Source: Citrus sinensis (taxonomy: Eukaryota > Streptophyta > Magnoliopsida > Sapindales > Rutaceae). Taken from it: a stretch of DNA of 64,000 nt. A program made the position numbers and the translations under genes. How positions within the stretch are numbered: the first letter of the stretch is position 1; the number at the start of each line of letters is the position of its first letter. Below the pieces are notes generated by a model. The model made no database searches. It had not been told where the DNA came from and was given only the letters and a program-made list of their open reading frames with translations. Shown here one piece after another: positions 22,843 through 34,428 of the stretch. Location: NCBI RefSeq assembly GCF_022201045.2, contig NC_068564.1, forward strand, positions 31,711,001 through 31,775,000, in the 5' to 3' direction.

Positions 22843-25800
22843 AAAAACACACAATAAATAGAGCCAAAAATGTAAACAAGTGGACCTGAATTTGCACTAG
22901 CTGATAGAATTGGGATAAAATAAGCAATCTTGATGTAAACGGGTTTAAAAGAAATCGTTTAAGACATGTTATAAACAACGCCTGATGAAAACAAGTGGAA
23001 ATGACAATGAGTCATGGGTTGAAGGAAAGACACAGTTGCCTGTGCTGTCATTTTGCGCGTCAAGATTTCAAAGTCTTATCTTTTGATTCTGCTAATGGAC
23101 AAAAAGATAAGTGGGGGGGACGAAAGATCAATGACGTCAGTACGAAATTGAACGATGATGTCACTGGGGTACACAAAGCATTACGTACCTTGAAAACTTT
23201 ATACAAATTTTACGGAAGAAAAAAAAAATAAAAGTTTAATATCCAAGCCTTTTCTTCGAAAGGAAGACTTGATATATACCGTCGATTAGAAGTGTTTTTG
23301 AGTGCTGAATTAAAAAATTCTTATTACAAATAGTCAAGGAAAGAGAAAAAGAAAAAGCAACGAACAAGAATGGGATCAATTCACAGACTTATGATGATGC
23401 TTAATTTGGTCGGAATAAATAAAATAATTTAAAGTTTGTTTCTTTTCTATATTTTAATCGCACTAATTCATATGCTCATTCGATTTAATTGATAATTAAA
23501 TATTAAAAGGACAAAAAAATAATGCCTTAAATCTTATTAGTGAAGGGTGGGTCTGATTACACCAGCTTACCGGTATCATTACCTATAGCATAGATACTAT
23601 TAAATGATTGGAAGATTAATAAAATTTGATCATTGACAGTGTTTAAACCATGAGATTCAACATTACTCGAGAAGTACCATTGTCGCAACAAATAATTAAA
23701 CATACATGTTATGAAATTTCTTTTTTCAAAAATTAAAATAAGCATTTTTTTTTTAAATGCGAATAATTCGATGTTCGATATACTTCTGCATTAAACTACT
23801 TACTTCCACAATCTTAATTATCAACTCATTATCTTTCTCTCATGAACTTAACAAATTAATCATGATCTATTCGATAGGATTATAGCAACAACTATTACTA
23901 GATTCCAGTCAAGTTTTTGTTTGAAATATACATAAAATGTGGACATTAATTTGAAGTGGAGACAAATGCAATTTAGTTATAGAGTTATTATAAAACAGAG
24001 ACGCGATATCGAATGCAGACTTGAGGGCTGAGGCCATTCAGGTCTTGGTCAAATCCACTTGTTACTAAGCCAGATAGCCGTAATATTTTATGCTGAAATA
24101 TGAAACAAACAGGGAGATTTTAAAACTTAAGTCTTAGTCAATCACAACGTTAATTGTGATCAATAAGGAAACTTAAGTCTTTGTCAATCACTAATTGTGA
24201 TCAATAAGAAAAACTACCAGCTGCCATTGGCTTTTGCATTCACATTGACAAGAAGACAAGCGATATATGCAGTCAACAAAATATGAAGAAAATCGAAGAC
24301 CAAATTGCTAGGTTGTTGAATTTTACTCCTCTCAAATTATTGGATCCCAAAACATTCATCCCAAATCATCTGTTTACATTGATCTTGAAGATGTTAGCTG
24401 ATTACAACCACACAAATAATGATATATACAAGGTAAATATTTTGTATACAAGTAAATATACACAAGGAAACAAATAGTAATAATGATATAACCACACAAA
24501 TAATTGTATAAATATTTTGTAGGAACTTGGTTGACAGCTTACATGGAATAAATTGATTGATTAGATCAAAGTATTATGGAGCTCATACAATTATTTTCTT
24601 AACTAATTTCATTTTAAATGCAATGTTGGCATAGCATTCAAAATAAAATTTTGGGTTGTTTATAAACTACTCTTTGTCTCTTTGCATTAATGGTCTTCTC
24701 CGTCCATCATAGTGTTGAATTATTTTCATGAATCAATAGTATACGTATGGTTTAAATATGAAAAAAAAAAATGTATAACATACATAACTCCGCGATTCTT
24801 TCAAGAAGCGAAAATAAAAATGATTATATGACGTCATTCAAGTCCTTTTTTCTGACGTTTAGTTGATGCGTACTAGAGTTAAAGTCGGCTAGGAGGAAGA
24901 TAAAACCAAGACTCTGGGACAAAGTTGAAAATGAAATCTAGTACAAAAAATGAAAATGAAAAATGAAAAAAAGAAAAAGAAAAAGTGGATCTTATTCCTC
25001 AATCAAAATTGCAAATAATCAAAAGAAACAGAATCAAATATATTTCACCTTTACCTTTTATATTATTCCTTTTTATTTTTACTTTTCATTATCAGTTTCT
25101 GTTGGCATGTCATATCATGGAAGAAATATATCAAAAATTTTGATTGATTACCATGAATCAGAATCATCAAATTAATCAATTAAAAAAAAATCATTTAAGT
25201 TAATCAAATCAAACAAATACAAGTAAATGACATTATTGATATTGAATTTTCAATTAGAGATTTCTGATCATATTAAAATTAAGGATGAGTTAAAAGATAA
25301 AAAAATTTAATACGTATTTTTTTTTTTGTCTGTTAGTTTATCACTATCTTTTATATGGTTACTGATTCCTTACACATACATAAACATAATTAGTTGTTTT
25401 ATTTTCTATCGATTCTAAAATGTTATACTTCCATCCATACTACTGCATTCTTTATCTTATAAATAAATATAGAGTTTTCATTTTATAATTGACCTATATT
25501 AAATTTTGAGTATTATCATTTATTACCGTGCATTCATACGACAACATTAATTGTATCAATTTTGTATCGATTCCAACAAATTATTATTGTTCTTATTTTA
25601 TGGCCAAAAACCTATATTGAATTTTGAGTACTTCATTGATCATCTACACAATTAAAAATTTTTTTACACAGTACACACAATTACGTCATCGTATCGAAAT
25701 GATTATAGTTCCCCGAAATAAAGCACGAGATCAACGGTTCAGGCCGTGGGTCACGTCACGGACTGTTTAATTAAACGGTAGTGATCTCCCATGGGTTTGG

Positions 25801-26116
25801 AGATCAAATTACAAAAACACGGCTGCTCCGTCCATCTAAATTTTGGCAGTCTCCGTACGCGTAATACAAATAGAAAGCAGACACAAGCTTACTCTCGGGT
25901 AAGCGTGATTGTACACGCGCACTATCATAAATTGACAGTCATGTCCTCTCTTACGTCCTTTTATAGCAATAACATTAGTATCCTCTAATTTTGGTAAAAT
26001 TACAAATTTAGGTAGGGTATTCACTTTTTTATGAAATTCACCATCCTCGTATATTCCATTGAGATTATTTTGTTAATAAAATTAAGGGAAACTGGCTCTG
26101 CACAATCTTTATTTTT
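22843..26116. other. Gene-poor AT-rich stretch
   Basis: No recognisable gene. A tandem ~50 bp duplication around ACTTAAGTCTT.GTCAATCAC occurs at about 24125-24210. Short open frames (for example 22995-23231, 24963-25175) show no homology or codon bias and are not called. Confidence 0.5.
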
Positions 26117-26579
26117 TCATATGCATATTTAATTACTAAAAATTTTGGACTTATTTTATGCACCACCTATATTTTCAAACTTATATCAATTAATCGGTTT
26201 GCATTAACATTATTAGAATCTGCTTAAGAATCTAAGTAAAATGACTATTTCATCCTTAAGTGCATTAAAAGAACATTGTATCTTTTGAAACTCTGAGAAA
26301 TAACATAATTTATAATTATATAAGAAACATGACTGTAGACAAATAGGGAAATCAATTGAATGATCTCTTAATTAAATTTATAAAGTGTGTAAATTTTCAA
26401 AGTTTCAAATGGTAAAATGGTCTTCTTATACATTCAAGGATAAAATAATTATTTTGTTTAGACTCCTTAATAGATTTTAACAGTTTAGTGCAAATTAGTT
26501 GATCAACACAAATTTAAAAATCTAAATGATGCATAGAACAAGTCATGATTTTTTTACAATTAAATATACATACGACAAA
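26117..26579. mobile_element. Non-autonomous long-TIR element (~460 bp)
   Basis: Imperfect inverted repeats of about 160-180 bp fill most of the element. Left blocks (TATTTAATT, TTATGCA, TTTGCATTAAC, CTAAGTAAAATGACTATTTCATCCTTAA) match the reverse complement of the right side with about 70-75% identity. No clear target duplication. Probably an old MULE-type or foldback MITE. Confidence 0.6.
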
Positions 26580-27104
26580 AACAATGGTGGTGCAGATATA
26601 ATTTATCTAAAATTAATGATTTGACTGTTATGTCAAGTTATTGTGATGTTACTTGTATCTTTTAGAGATATTATCCATATATAGTAATTTTGATAATAAA
26701 ATTTTAATAAGATTATACGTCGTAAAAGGAATAATTGAGTTGATAATGGCTCGTGCATAGTTGAACCCAAGCAATAGACTAATCAATAATTATATATTAA
26801 TTTTTGAAAGAAAATTGTTTTTATTTTATTTTCATTATTTTTATTATTTTTTGGTGTATGATGTGTGGGAAGAAAATTTATATATTAAAATTAAACAATC
26901 AACTAGTAAATATATAATATATGTGTTTTCATTTGAGATAACTACAAACTTTTACAACAACTTTCAACATAAATACATAAATAGCACGGCGTTATTGGAT
27001 TATTATGTGATGTACAGAAGATTTATCTGGACTAGGGATGGTGCATTGGCGAGGCAGTGATACTACTAAAATACAAAAATTAAATTTAAAAAAAAAAAAA
27101 AAAG

Positions 27105-27445
27105 ACCGACTGTTTGCTTTACACTTGTGATGGTACAAGAAGCTTCTCAATTATCTGAACTTCAAATGGCAATTATTAAGGGCGTATATTACACCCAGTT
27201 TAGTAGAGCGTGAGCACAAAGCAGAAAAAATGCCACTTTGAATCTTCCTACGCGAAATTGAAGACCACAAACAGAGCGGACGGTTAAGATCTTTCCTCGA
27301 ACCCACGTAAACCCAAAAAAAAACAAAAAACAAAAAAAAGAGTGAAATAAAACCAAAAAAAAAAAACCCACGTGATCTAAACAAGTATTAATTTAATTGG
27401 AACACAGCACTCAGTCTCACTCACTCTCTCGCCCTCTCTATATAA
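27105..27445 (+). promoter_or_regulatory. bHLH35 promoter elements
   Basis: Upstream of the bHLH35 start are a DRE/CRT core ACCGAC (27105-27110), a CCACGTAA half site (about 27302), a G-box CACGTG (27369-27374) and a TATATAA box (27439-27445) followed by a CT-rich leader. G-box and DRE cores are known binding sites for bZIP/bHLH and DREB factors in stress and ABA responses. Use in this promoter is inference. Confidence 0.5.
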
Positions 27446-27562
27446 TAATTCAACTCCTCGTCTTCCAAATACAAATATAAACTAACACTCAAAACTAAAA
27501 CTACTTTTATTTGATTTCTTCTCAAGAAAGAAGAATCCTTCTATTTTTTTTGTTTTGGTGTG

Positions 27563-30500
27563 ATGGAAAACCTCGGCGAAGACTACCAGCAAGAGTATCA
27601 AAATTACTGGGAAACCAAAATGTTCCTCCAAAATGAAGAATTTGACACGTATGTTGTTGACTAATTTTTCTTCTTAACTGATTGTAAAATTTGATTATAT
27701 TTTCCCATAGTTATATGATTTGAGGTGTGTGTGTGTGTGTGTGATCAGATGGCCATTGGACGAGGCGTTTTCGGGGTACTATGACTCGAGTTCTCCGGAC
27801 GGGGCGGCGTCGTCGGCGGCGTCCAAGAATATTGTCTCGGAGAGGAATAGGAGAAAGAAGCTCAACGAAAGGCTGTTTGCTCTTAGATCAGTTGTCCCCA
27901 ATATTAGCAAGGTCAAAACACATTAGTATTGCCTTGTCTATTTTTATTATTATTTTTTTTTTTCTGGCTATGAATCATGTTGTTGATAATCAATTATGCA
28001 TATTGATTTTTTTTTTAAATATGTTTTGACATTAATTAATTATGTTTGCAGATGGATAAAGCATCAATAATCAAAGATGCTATCGATTACATACAAGAGC
28101 TGCACGAGCAAGAGAAGAGGATTCGAGATGAAATAATGGAACTCGAGTCTGGGAAATCGAAGAAGAATTTTGGGTTTGATTTCGAGCAGGAGCTGCCTGT
28201 TTTGTTGAGACCAAAGAAGAAGAAAATTGACCGGTTCTTTGATTCGGCAGGATCAAGAACTGCTCCTGTTGAAATCCTTGAAGTAATAATTTATTAATTA
28301 CCCATTTTTCTTCTTCTTCTTCTTCTCCTCCTCATCCTCTTTTTTTTTTTTTTTGAAGTAATAAAATTCAATTATTGTTTCTTCCTCTCTCTCTCTCACC
28401 CTCCAGTGATTGATTGACTAAAAATTAATTTGATTTTGGGCCTGCCTGCAGCTTCGGGTAAAAACAATGGGAGAAAAGATATTGGTGGTGAGCGTAACTT
28501 GTAGCAAAAGAACAGATACAATGGTTAAATTGTGTGAGGCCTTTGAATCTTTAAAGCTAAAAATCATCACCGCAAATATCACCGCTGTTGCTGGCAGGCT
28601 TTTGAAGACAGCCTTTATTGAGGTCAGTTTCCTTTTTCTTTTCTCTTTTCTTCTCAACCTATCATCATCAATTATTCTTATTCAAACCAAAAAAAAGGAC
28701 AAAAATTTTACCCCAATTTCTTAAAATTGGCCAACAACAATACGACACGCACCAATAAAATCAATAAAAGATTTTCTGCTTTCTCCCTTTTCTTTTAGCT
28801 GATGGTCACTATGTTGGGGGGGCCAAAATGATAATAAACTTCAAGCCATTTAGTTTTTTTTTTTATTAGGATTTAAGAAACTCAAATTTTAAAAAAAAAA
28901 ATCACTTTAAATTAGGTAAAACAGTCTTTATATACGTAAAAGGATTTTTAAAATAATAGAAGTTTCGATTAGTTTGCCAACCACAAGGAATAAATTAATG
29001 CTTTGATGATGCCATAATTCTGAAAAAAAAATTTACCCCAATTACAGGCTGACAATGTAAATAAATTAATGGGCTGCCCTTTAGCTGGTTTAGTTTAGTA
29101 TTTTCTAAAACTTTTTTTCTTTTTTGTTTTTGATCCTCTCCCAATGTTTGATTAAATATTCTGCTTAAACAATATAGTAATACTTAATAAAATGAAATGA
29201 GCACTATATCAAACCGTTGGGTTATTGGTGGTCATTAGCTTGGAGACGTAGAAGAGAATCAAAGGCAAAACAGATTAATTTATATATAATATTAGAATTA
29301 AGAGAATTAAGGGGCCTACGGGGATGCAAATGATAACCTACTTTAATAAAGTGGGCTGATCTCGTAATATAGGGAAATTAGAGAAATCATATGTAGTGCA
29401 ATCCAGAGTGTTCTAATAATAATGAATTCACTCGAAGAACAAAGCAAGACGAAAAGACCCCATTCAATTCCCACTTTTAACGTCTATAAATCTTTCACCT
29501 TTAAAAAAAAATGGTTATTTAGAATCATGATACTGTACAGTAGGTTTATCATACGACCCTCTTAATAATTCTATTATATATTTTAAATTTATCAATATAA
29601 TCACGTAGTATAATAAAAATAAGTCTGTGTAATAACAATTCGATGATAATACAACATAAATGTTCCCATGAATAAAAATGTTAATACAGAACATTTGAAT
29701 AATATGAAAAGATCTTAAGTTGTGACGGCTTTTATGATGTCATCTCATTATTTTTATGAGATAAAAATAATAAGAATGTCACATTATCCAGACATATGTA
29801 GTCAATTATATCTTGCCGAAAACGAGTAAATTTTGATTGTCCAAAAAAGGAAATCAATACCTTTTTAATTTAGATGTGTTAAATTTTGATTTTCCAAAAT
29901 GAATAATTAATGTATACTAAACGTGGGGGCGGGGGGGGGGGGGGGCGGGGGGGGGGGGGTGCAAGAAAATAAATTAAAAATAGAAACGTGTTCCCAATAT
30001 TCTTAACGTGATCAATTTCATTCACGCGATTCATTTGATTTTTTTTGAGGTGTCATGTCCTTTTCACATTTCTAATCTGAAAGCCAGTCACGTTTTTTAT
30101 TACCGTCATTTCGGATTTGCAGCCGGTGGATTATTATTATTTGAACCATGTGAGTTATTTTTGGAGGTCATTTTCCTGCGCCATGAATTAATTTCACGAA
30201 GCAGAAAAATGGTGGTTTCAACTTTTTCAGCTTTCAAACGGCCATGGTTTTCTAATTTATTATAAATTAAAAAAAATTGATAGTTTCTGGATAGGGCCCC
30301 CTCTGTTTTGCTCTTTTTTGAAAATTTAGACAGTTTGATTTTCGTCTTAAGTAGGACCACGGAATCCTTTATTGATAATTGAAAATTGAAAATTAAAAAT
30401 TGAAAAATCAGCATCACAAAGGGCATCCAATAATTTCGGTAACAGATAACAGCCGATTAAGTATTAAATGCCTGATCAGATATAAGTTTTGTTCAATTGT

Positions 30501-31778
30501 ATCAAAAATATCTAAAATATTATTTTTTTATTTGATAATTTTTGTTTCATTTTTTATCACATAATTCTAAAAAATTTGTCTATTAAAATAATATTATAAT
30601 TTTTAATAAAAATTCTAACTGATAACCGAATAATTAATTTTTTATATATAAAAAATCTAGTTAAATAAGTTTTATTTAAAAAATTATATCAAATGAAACC
30701 TAAATAAAATTTAATAAAAAATATACATTTTTTTAATAAAAAATACAAAATATTAGAGACCTCGATCAAATGAACAACCCATACAAATTGATTAAATTAT
30801 TTTATAATTGGTAAAAGACAGCCCAAATCTTTTGCAAATTAAGAATCCGGCTAAGACTTTATTTATCAACTATTATTGTCCAAAAAATATCAGACCAACT
30901 TTGAAAGCAATAAATTAGAAAAAATAAAATAAAAAATAAAAACTTGTCTTGCTGTGAAAAGAGCAAGTGGGTATGCGGTGTACTCTTGAGCAGTGCGTAA
31001 AATAGTAATTTAGCTTTTCTCAGTTGAATAGTCAAGCTTTGTCCTGTCCCCAATCAATTATGTCATTATTTTGAGCTTTTAAAATAATTCCTTAACGAGG
31101 TCCAGGAGCTGACAAATGGCAGCAATTTTATATCAGAACCTCGCGGAAGTGACGATAAGGCCATTAAATGCTTTTTGTTTTTTAATTAATGATTTCTGTC
31201 GCTGCAAACGTTATCGTGGCCCATTCCATCGTGAGATGTTGACATCATGATTTGTTTTCTTTATATTTTGTTCAAAGATTGCATCAATCTTTCATCACTT
31301 CCACAAGATATCATTTACTATTTTAATACCTCCTTATTGTGTCTTTTTAATAAATTAAAGTAGTCCATTGTATTATTATTATTATTTTTTATCTAGACGT
31401 GTTTGTCAAATTTAATTTAAAATTAACAGTTGTTATTATTATCGTTATAACGTCACCTAAAACTTCTAGATGAATACGATGATTATTATTATTATTATTA
31501 TTTTTAATTTCTATCATTACTCATGAATGATTACACTAAATGGTTGTTTAAGAATTAAGATTGGTGGCGCTTTTAGTCAATTATGAAACCCTAATTAATT
31601 AAGTGTTTTGTTTCAGTTGATTTTTTGGACATTTATGTTTGGTAAATTGTGCGTAACGACTGACGACTTGTGTTGAACTCAATTGCAGGCTGATGAAGAG
31701 GAGATGGACGATTTGAAGATTAAAATTCAAACAGCAATTCAAGCTCTCAATGATCCATCAAGTCCCATGAGCGTCTAA
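27563..31778 (+). CDS. bHLH35: bHLH35-type transcription factor (246 aa)
   Basis: Exons 27563-27648, 27749-27911, 28052-28282, 28452-28622, 31689-31778; 247 codons with stop, all GT-AG. The N-terminus (residues 1-54) is acidic with the conserved NYWETKMF and [20 protein letters not shown] blocks. The bHLH domain spans about 56-110: basic region [12 protein letters not shown] with the E-box-contacting Glu and Arg, helix 1 [13 protein letters not shown], helix 2 [20 protein letters not shown]. The C-terminal part (about 160-240) resembles the ACT-like dimerisation module of this subgroup ([20 protein letters not shown], ending [11 protein letters not shown]). It matches Arabidopsis bHLH35, a nuclear, stress-responsive factor. 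Intron 4 is 3.07 kb and carries a 35 nt G-rich run (29925-29959). The 3' flank has a C run (31934-31949). Confidence 0.94.
29925..29959 (+). repeat. G-rich homopolymer tract in bHLH35 intron 4
   Basis: Thirty-three G and two C in 35 nt on the sense strand. Could form a G-quadruplex in DNA or pre-mRNA. Homopolymer length may be affected by sequencing error. Confidence 0.85.
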
Positions 31779-32515
31779 TGTCACAAGCTCCAACAACTTC
31801 AAATCGGTGATGGTGTGAGTTTTTGGATGGCATGTTTTGATATGCTTTTATCACCACTCACTCACCATAGCCTGCTTATTTTTCTCATTTTATTGCTTAA
31901 TGAAGAGTACGACGTTTCTGCCCCCCTCTCCCACCCCCCCCCCCCCCCCTTGTCTTCCTGGGTCAAAATGTTAAATCTTCATAATCAAGATGTGTAATGC
32001 TCAAGTAGTTCTACGTATAAATAAATAAATAAATAAATAAATGCGCAAATATTTCAAAACTTTGTTTCTTTGTTCAATGTTTTAGGCCAATTAATTCGAA
32101 TCACTTCTAAGTTGTCAAAATGGCTATGAATGTTGATCATTAAATATCCATATTCCAGCTCTTCTTGGTCAATTTGAAGTGGCATAAAATTAGTTATAAG
32201 ATCAATATCACAACTAATTTAGTGAATTAGTTAAAAGATACGATGAAAAAGTAATATAATGATGACGCGAGTGTGCGGTATGAAATGTTGCTCAATACAT
32301 GGATCTAATAATAAAGTGACTTGTCCGTTTGGGCCAAGTCCAAATAGGCAATCTTGTAAGCCAGTGAATTGACCCAAGTTTCTAATGGGTTGTGGTGTAA
32401 ATACTAAATAGATCGTTATGAGACCCTGTGAGCAAAGCCTAAAGTCGATTAGTCCGACTTAGAGAAATATTATGTAGAGCCCGCAAGCTTTTTAGACCTG
32501 ACGATAAATGAGTAT
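31779..32515. other. bHLH35 3'UTR and intergenic
   Basis: Includes the C run 31934-31949 and an (AAAT)n tract at about 32019-32041, which offers AATAAA signals for bHLH35. No gene seen beyond it. Confidence 0.5.
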
Positions 32516-32518
32516 TAA

Positions 32519-33975
32519 TGTTGTGTTTACTTGTTGGAGTAGGAGTGAGGAGTGTAGATTCCTCCCACTCCAGCGTTTACTTACTTAAAATGAGAAGGGA
32601 TTGGGAGTCCCACTCCGTGGACCCCACCCATTTTTGGAGTGGGGAGTGGGAGTGGGACTCCCATTGGGAATTAATAAATATAATATTAATTCTAGGATTG
32701 GGAGTGTGGAGTGGGAGTGGGAGTAGGTTGTTTACTTACACTGGAATGGAAGCATGGAATGGAGATCAGAATCTAATTTATGTGTTTACTTTGTCTTAGA
32801 TTGGGAGTAAATAGTTTCAAATTACAATTTTATCCTTATTTAAAGAATTATAATTTTTAATTACAAAACTAATAAAAAATATATTTAATGAATAATATTT
32901 ATTTTAATATATTTGTAAATTTATTATAATTATTAATATTCTTAATTATGAACAATAAATTATTAATTGTAATTTTAATATAAAATGAAATGTTATTTTA
33001 TTTTATTTAATATAATTATATTAAATTTATTATTATATAAAATAATAATATAATATTATTTAGTACAAAATTAATATTTTCTTAGAATAAAGTATTTATT
33101 ATTATTATTAAATAAATATAGTACTATTATTTTTAAAATAAATATAATAATATTATATTTATTAATTCTCTATTAATATAATAATATTCTTTTAAAATAA
33201 TTTAAACTTAGAATTAATGTAAATTATTATTTAGTTAAATATAATATTATTATTTAAATATAATATTAATAATTTGGAGTGGGGAGTGGGAGTGGTCTAC
33301 CTTTTTTTTTATTTTATGTTTTATAATTAATAAAATAAAATAAATAATATTATATTTATTTAAATAATAATATTATATTTAACTAAATAATAATTTACAT
33401 TAATTCTAAGTTTAAATTATTTTAAAAGAATATTATTATATTAATAGAGAATTAATAAATATAATATTATTATATTTATTTTAAAAATAATAGTACTATA
33501 TTTATTTAATAATAATAATAAATACTTTATTCTAAGAAAATATTAATTTTGTACTAAATAATATTATATTATTATTTTATATAATAATAAATTTAATATA
33601 ATTATATTAAATAAAATAAAATAACATTTCATTTTATATTAAAATTACAATTAATAATTTATTGTTCATAATTAAGAATATTAATAATTATAATAAATTT
33701 ACAAATATAATAAAATAAATATTATTCATTAAATATATTTTTTATTAGTTTTGTAATTAAAAATTATAATTCTTTAAATAAGGATAAAATTGTAATTTGA
33801 AACTATTTACTCCCAATCTAAGACAAAGTAAACACATAAATTAGATTCTGATCTCCATTCCATGCTTCCATTCCAGTGTAAGTAAACAACCTACTCCCAC
33901 TCCCACTCCACACTCCCAATCCTAGGATTCCTACTCCCCAGTATTCCCAATCCAATCCAAAAAGTAAACGCTACC
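32519..33975. mobile_element. Harbinger-like MITE containing a large palindrome
   Basis: The ends read TGTTGTGTTTACTT and, on the opposite strand, GGTAGCGTTTACTT. TAA lies directly outside both ends (32516-32518, 33976-33978), the 3 bp duplication expected for PIF/Harbinger elements. Terminal regions are rich in GGGAGTGGGAGTGG motifs, as in known plant Harbinger MITEs. No transposase frame is present. The inner two thirds are a 569 bp inverted duplication (see next entry), so the present form is a rearranged MITE. Confidence 0.75.
32692..33925. repeat. 569 bp near-perfect inverted repeat (96 bp spacer)
   Basis: Arm 32692-33260 is the reverse complement of 33357-33925 with no net indel: positions pair at a constant sum of 66617 at both ends and in the middle. 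I saw one clear mismatch (near 32917-32922). The 96 bp spacer contains GGAGTGGGGAGTGGGAGTGG and a T run. Transcription would give a ~570 bp double-stranded RNA stem. Confidence 0.92.
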
Positions 33976-33978
33976 TAA

Positions 33979-34428
33979 ATATATCATCGCAATCGTGGGG
34001 TTTACTCAGCGAATTTGGAAGGGCTGAAATAGAACCGATCTCCCAACAGAAAACCGTAATCGTGGGGTTTTACTCAACTATATACAACAGTAGATTTTAT
34101 TAATGATTTTTTTAACAAAATTTAAAATAGGTCCTTAAATTAGCTAACTTCATGAGTTAACCTGTCTAAAATAGAAATATAGAATAGTTAGATTATTGAT
34201 TTAATTAGCCAATGCTTTAGCTGAGCGGTACATAACAAAATTAGAACCCAATCTCAGAGACCCAAACGGACTAGTATGTAAAATATTAAAAATATTTGGA
34301 CCCGTATTGTTATATTTTTAAAAATGAGGGATCCGTACGTTATTAACCTTTGCTCGTAAGTTGTTATTGAAAATTTGAAGGATTGAATAATTCGGCATCC
34401 ATCCCTATTTTCTTCTTTTTCATCATCA
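33979..34428. other. PRCC gene 5' flank
   Basis: Contains two copies of a ~22 bp block with AATCGTGGGG-TTTACTC (about 33990-34012 and 34056-34078). The PRCC 5'UTR and promoter should lie here. No other gene seen. Confidence 0.5.

Noticed and set aside
30008..30426. Open frames on both strands in bHLH35 intron 4
   Set aside because: No protein resemblance, no splice support, typical AT-rich chance frames.
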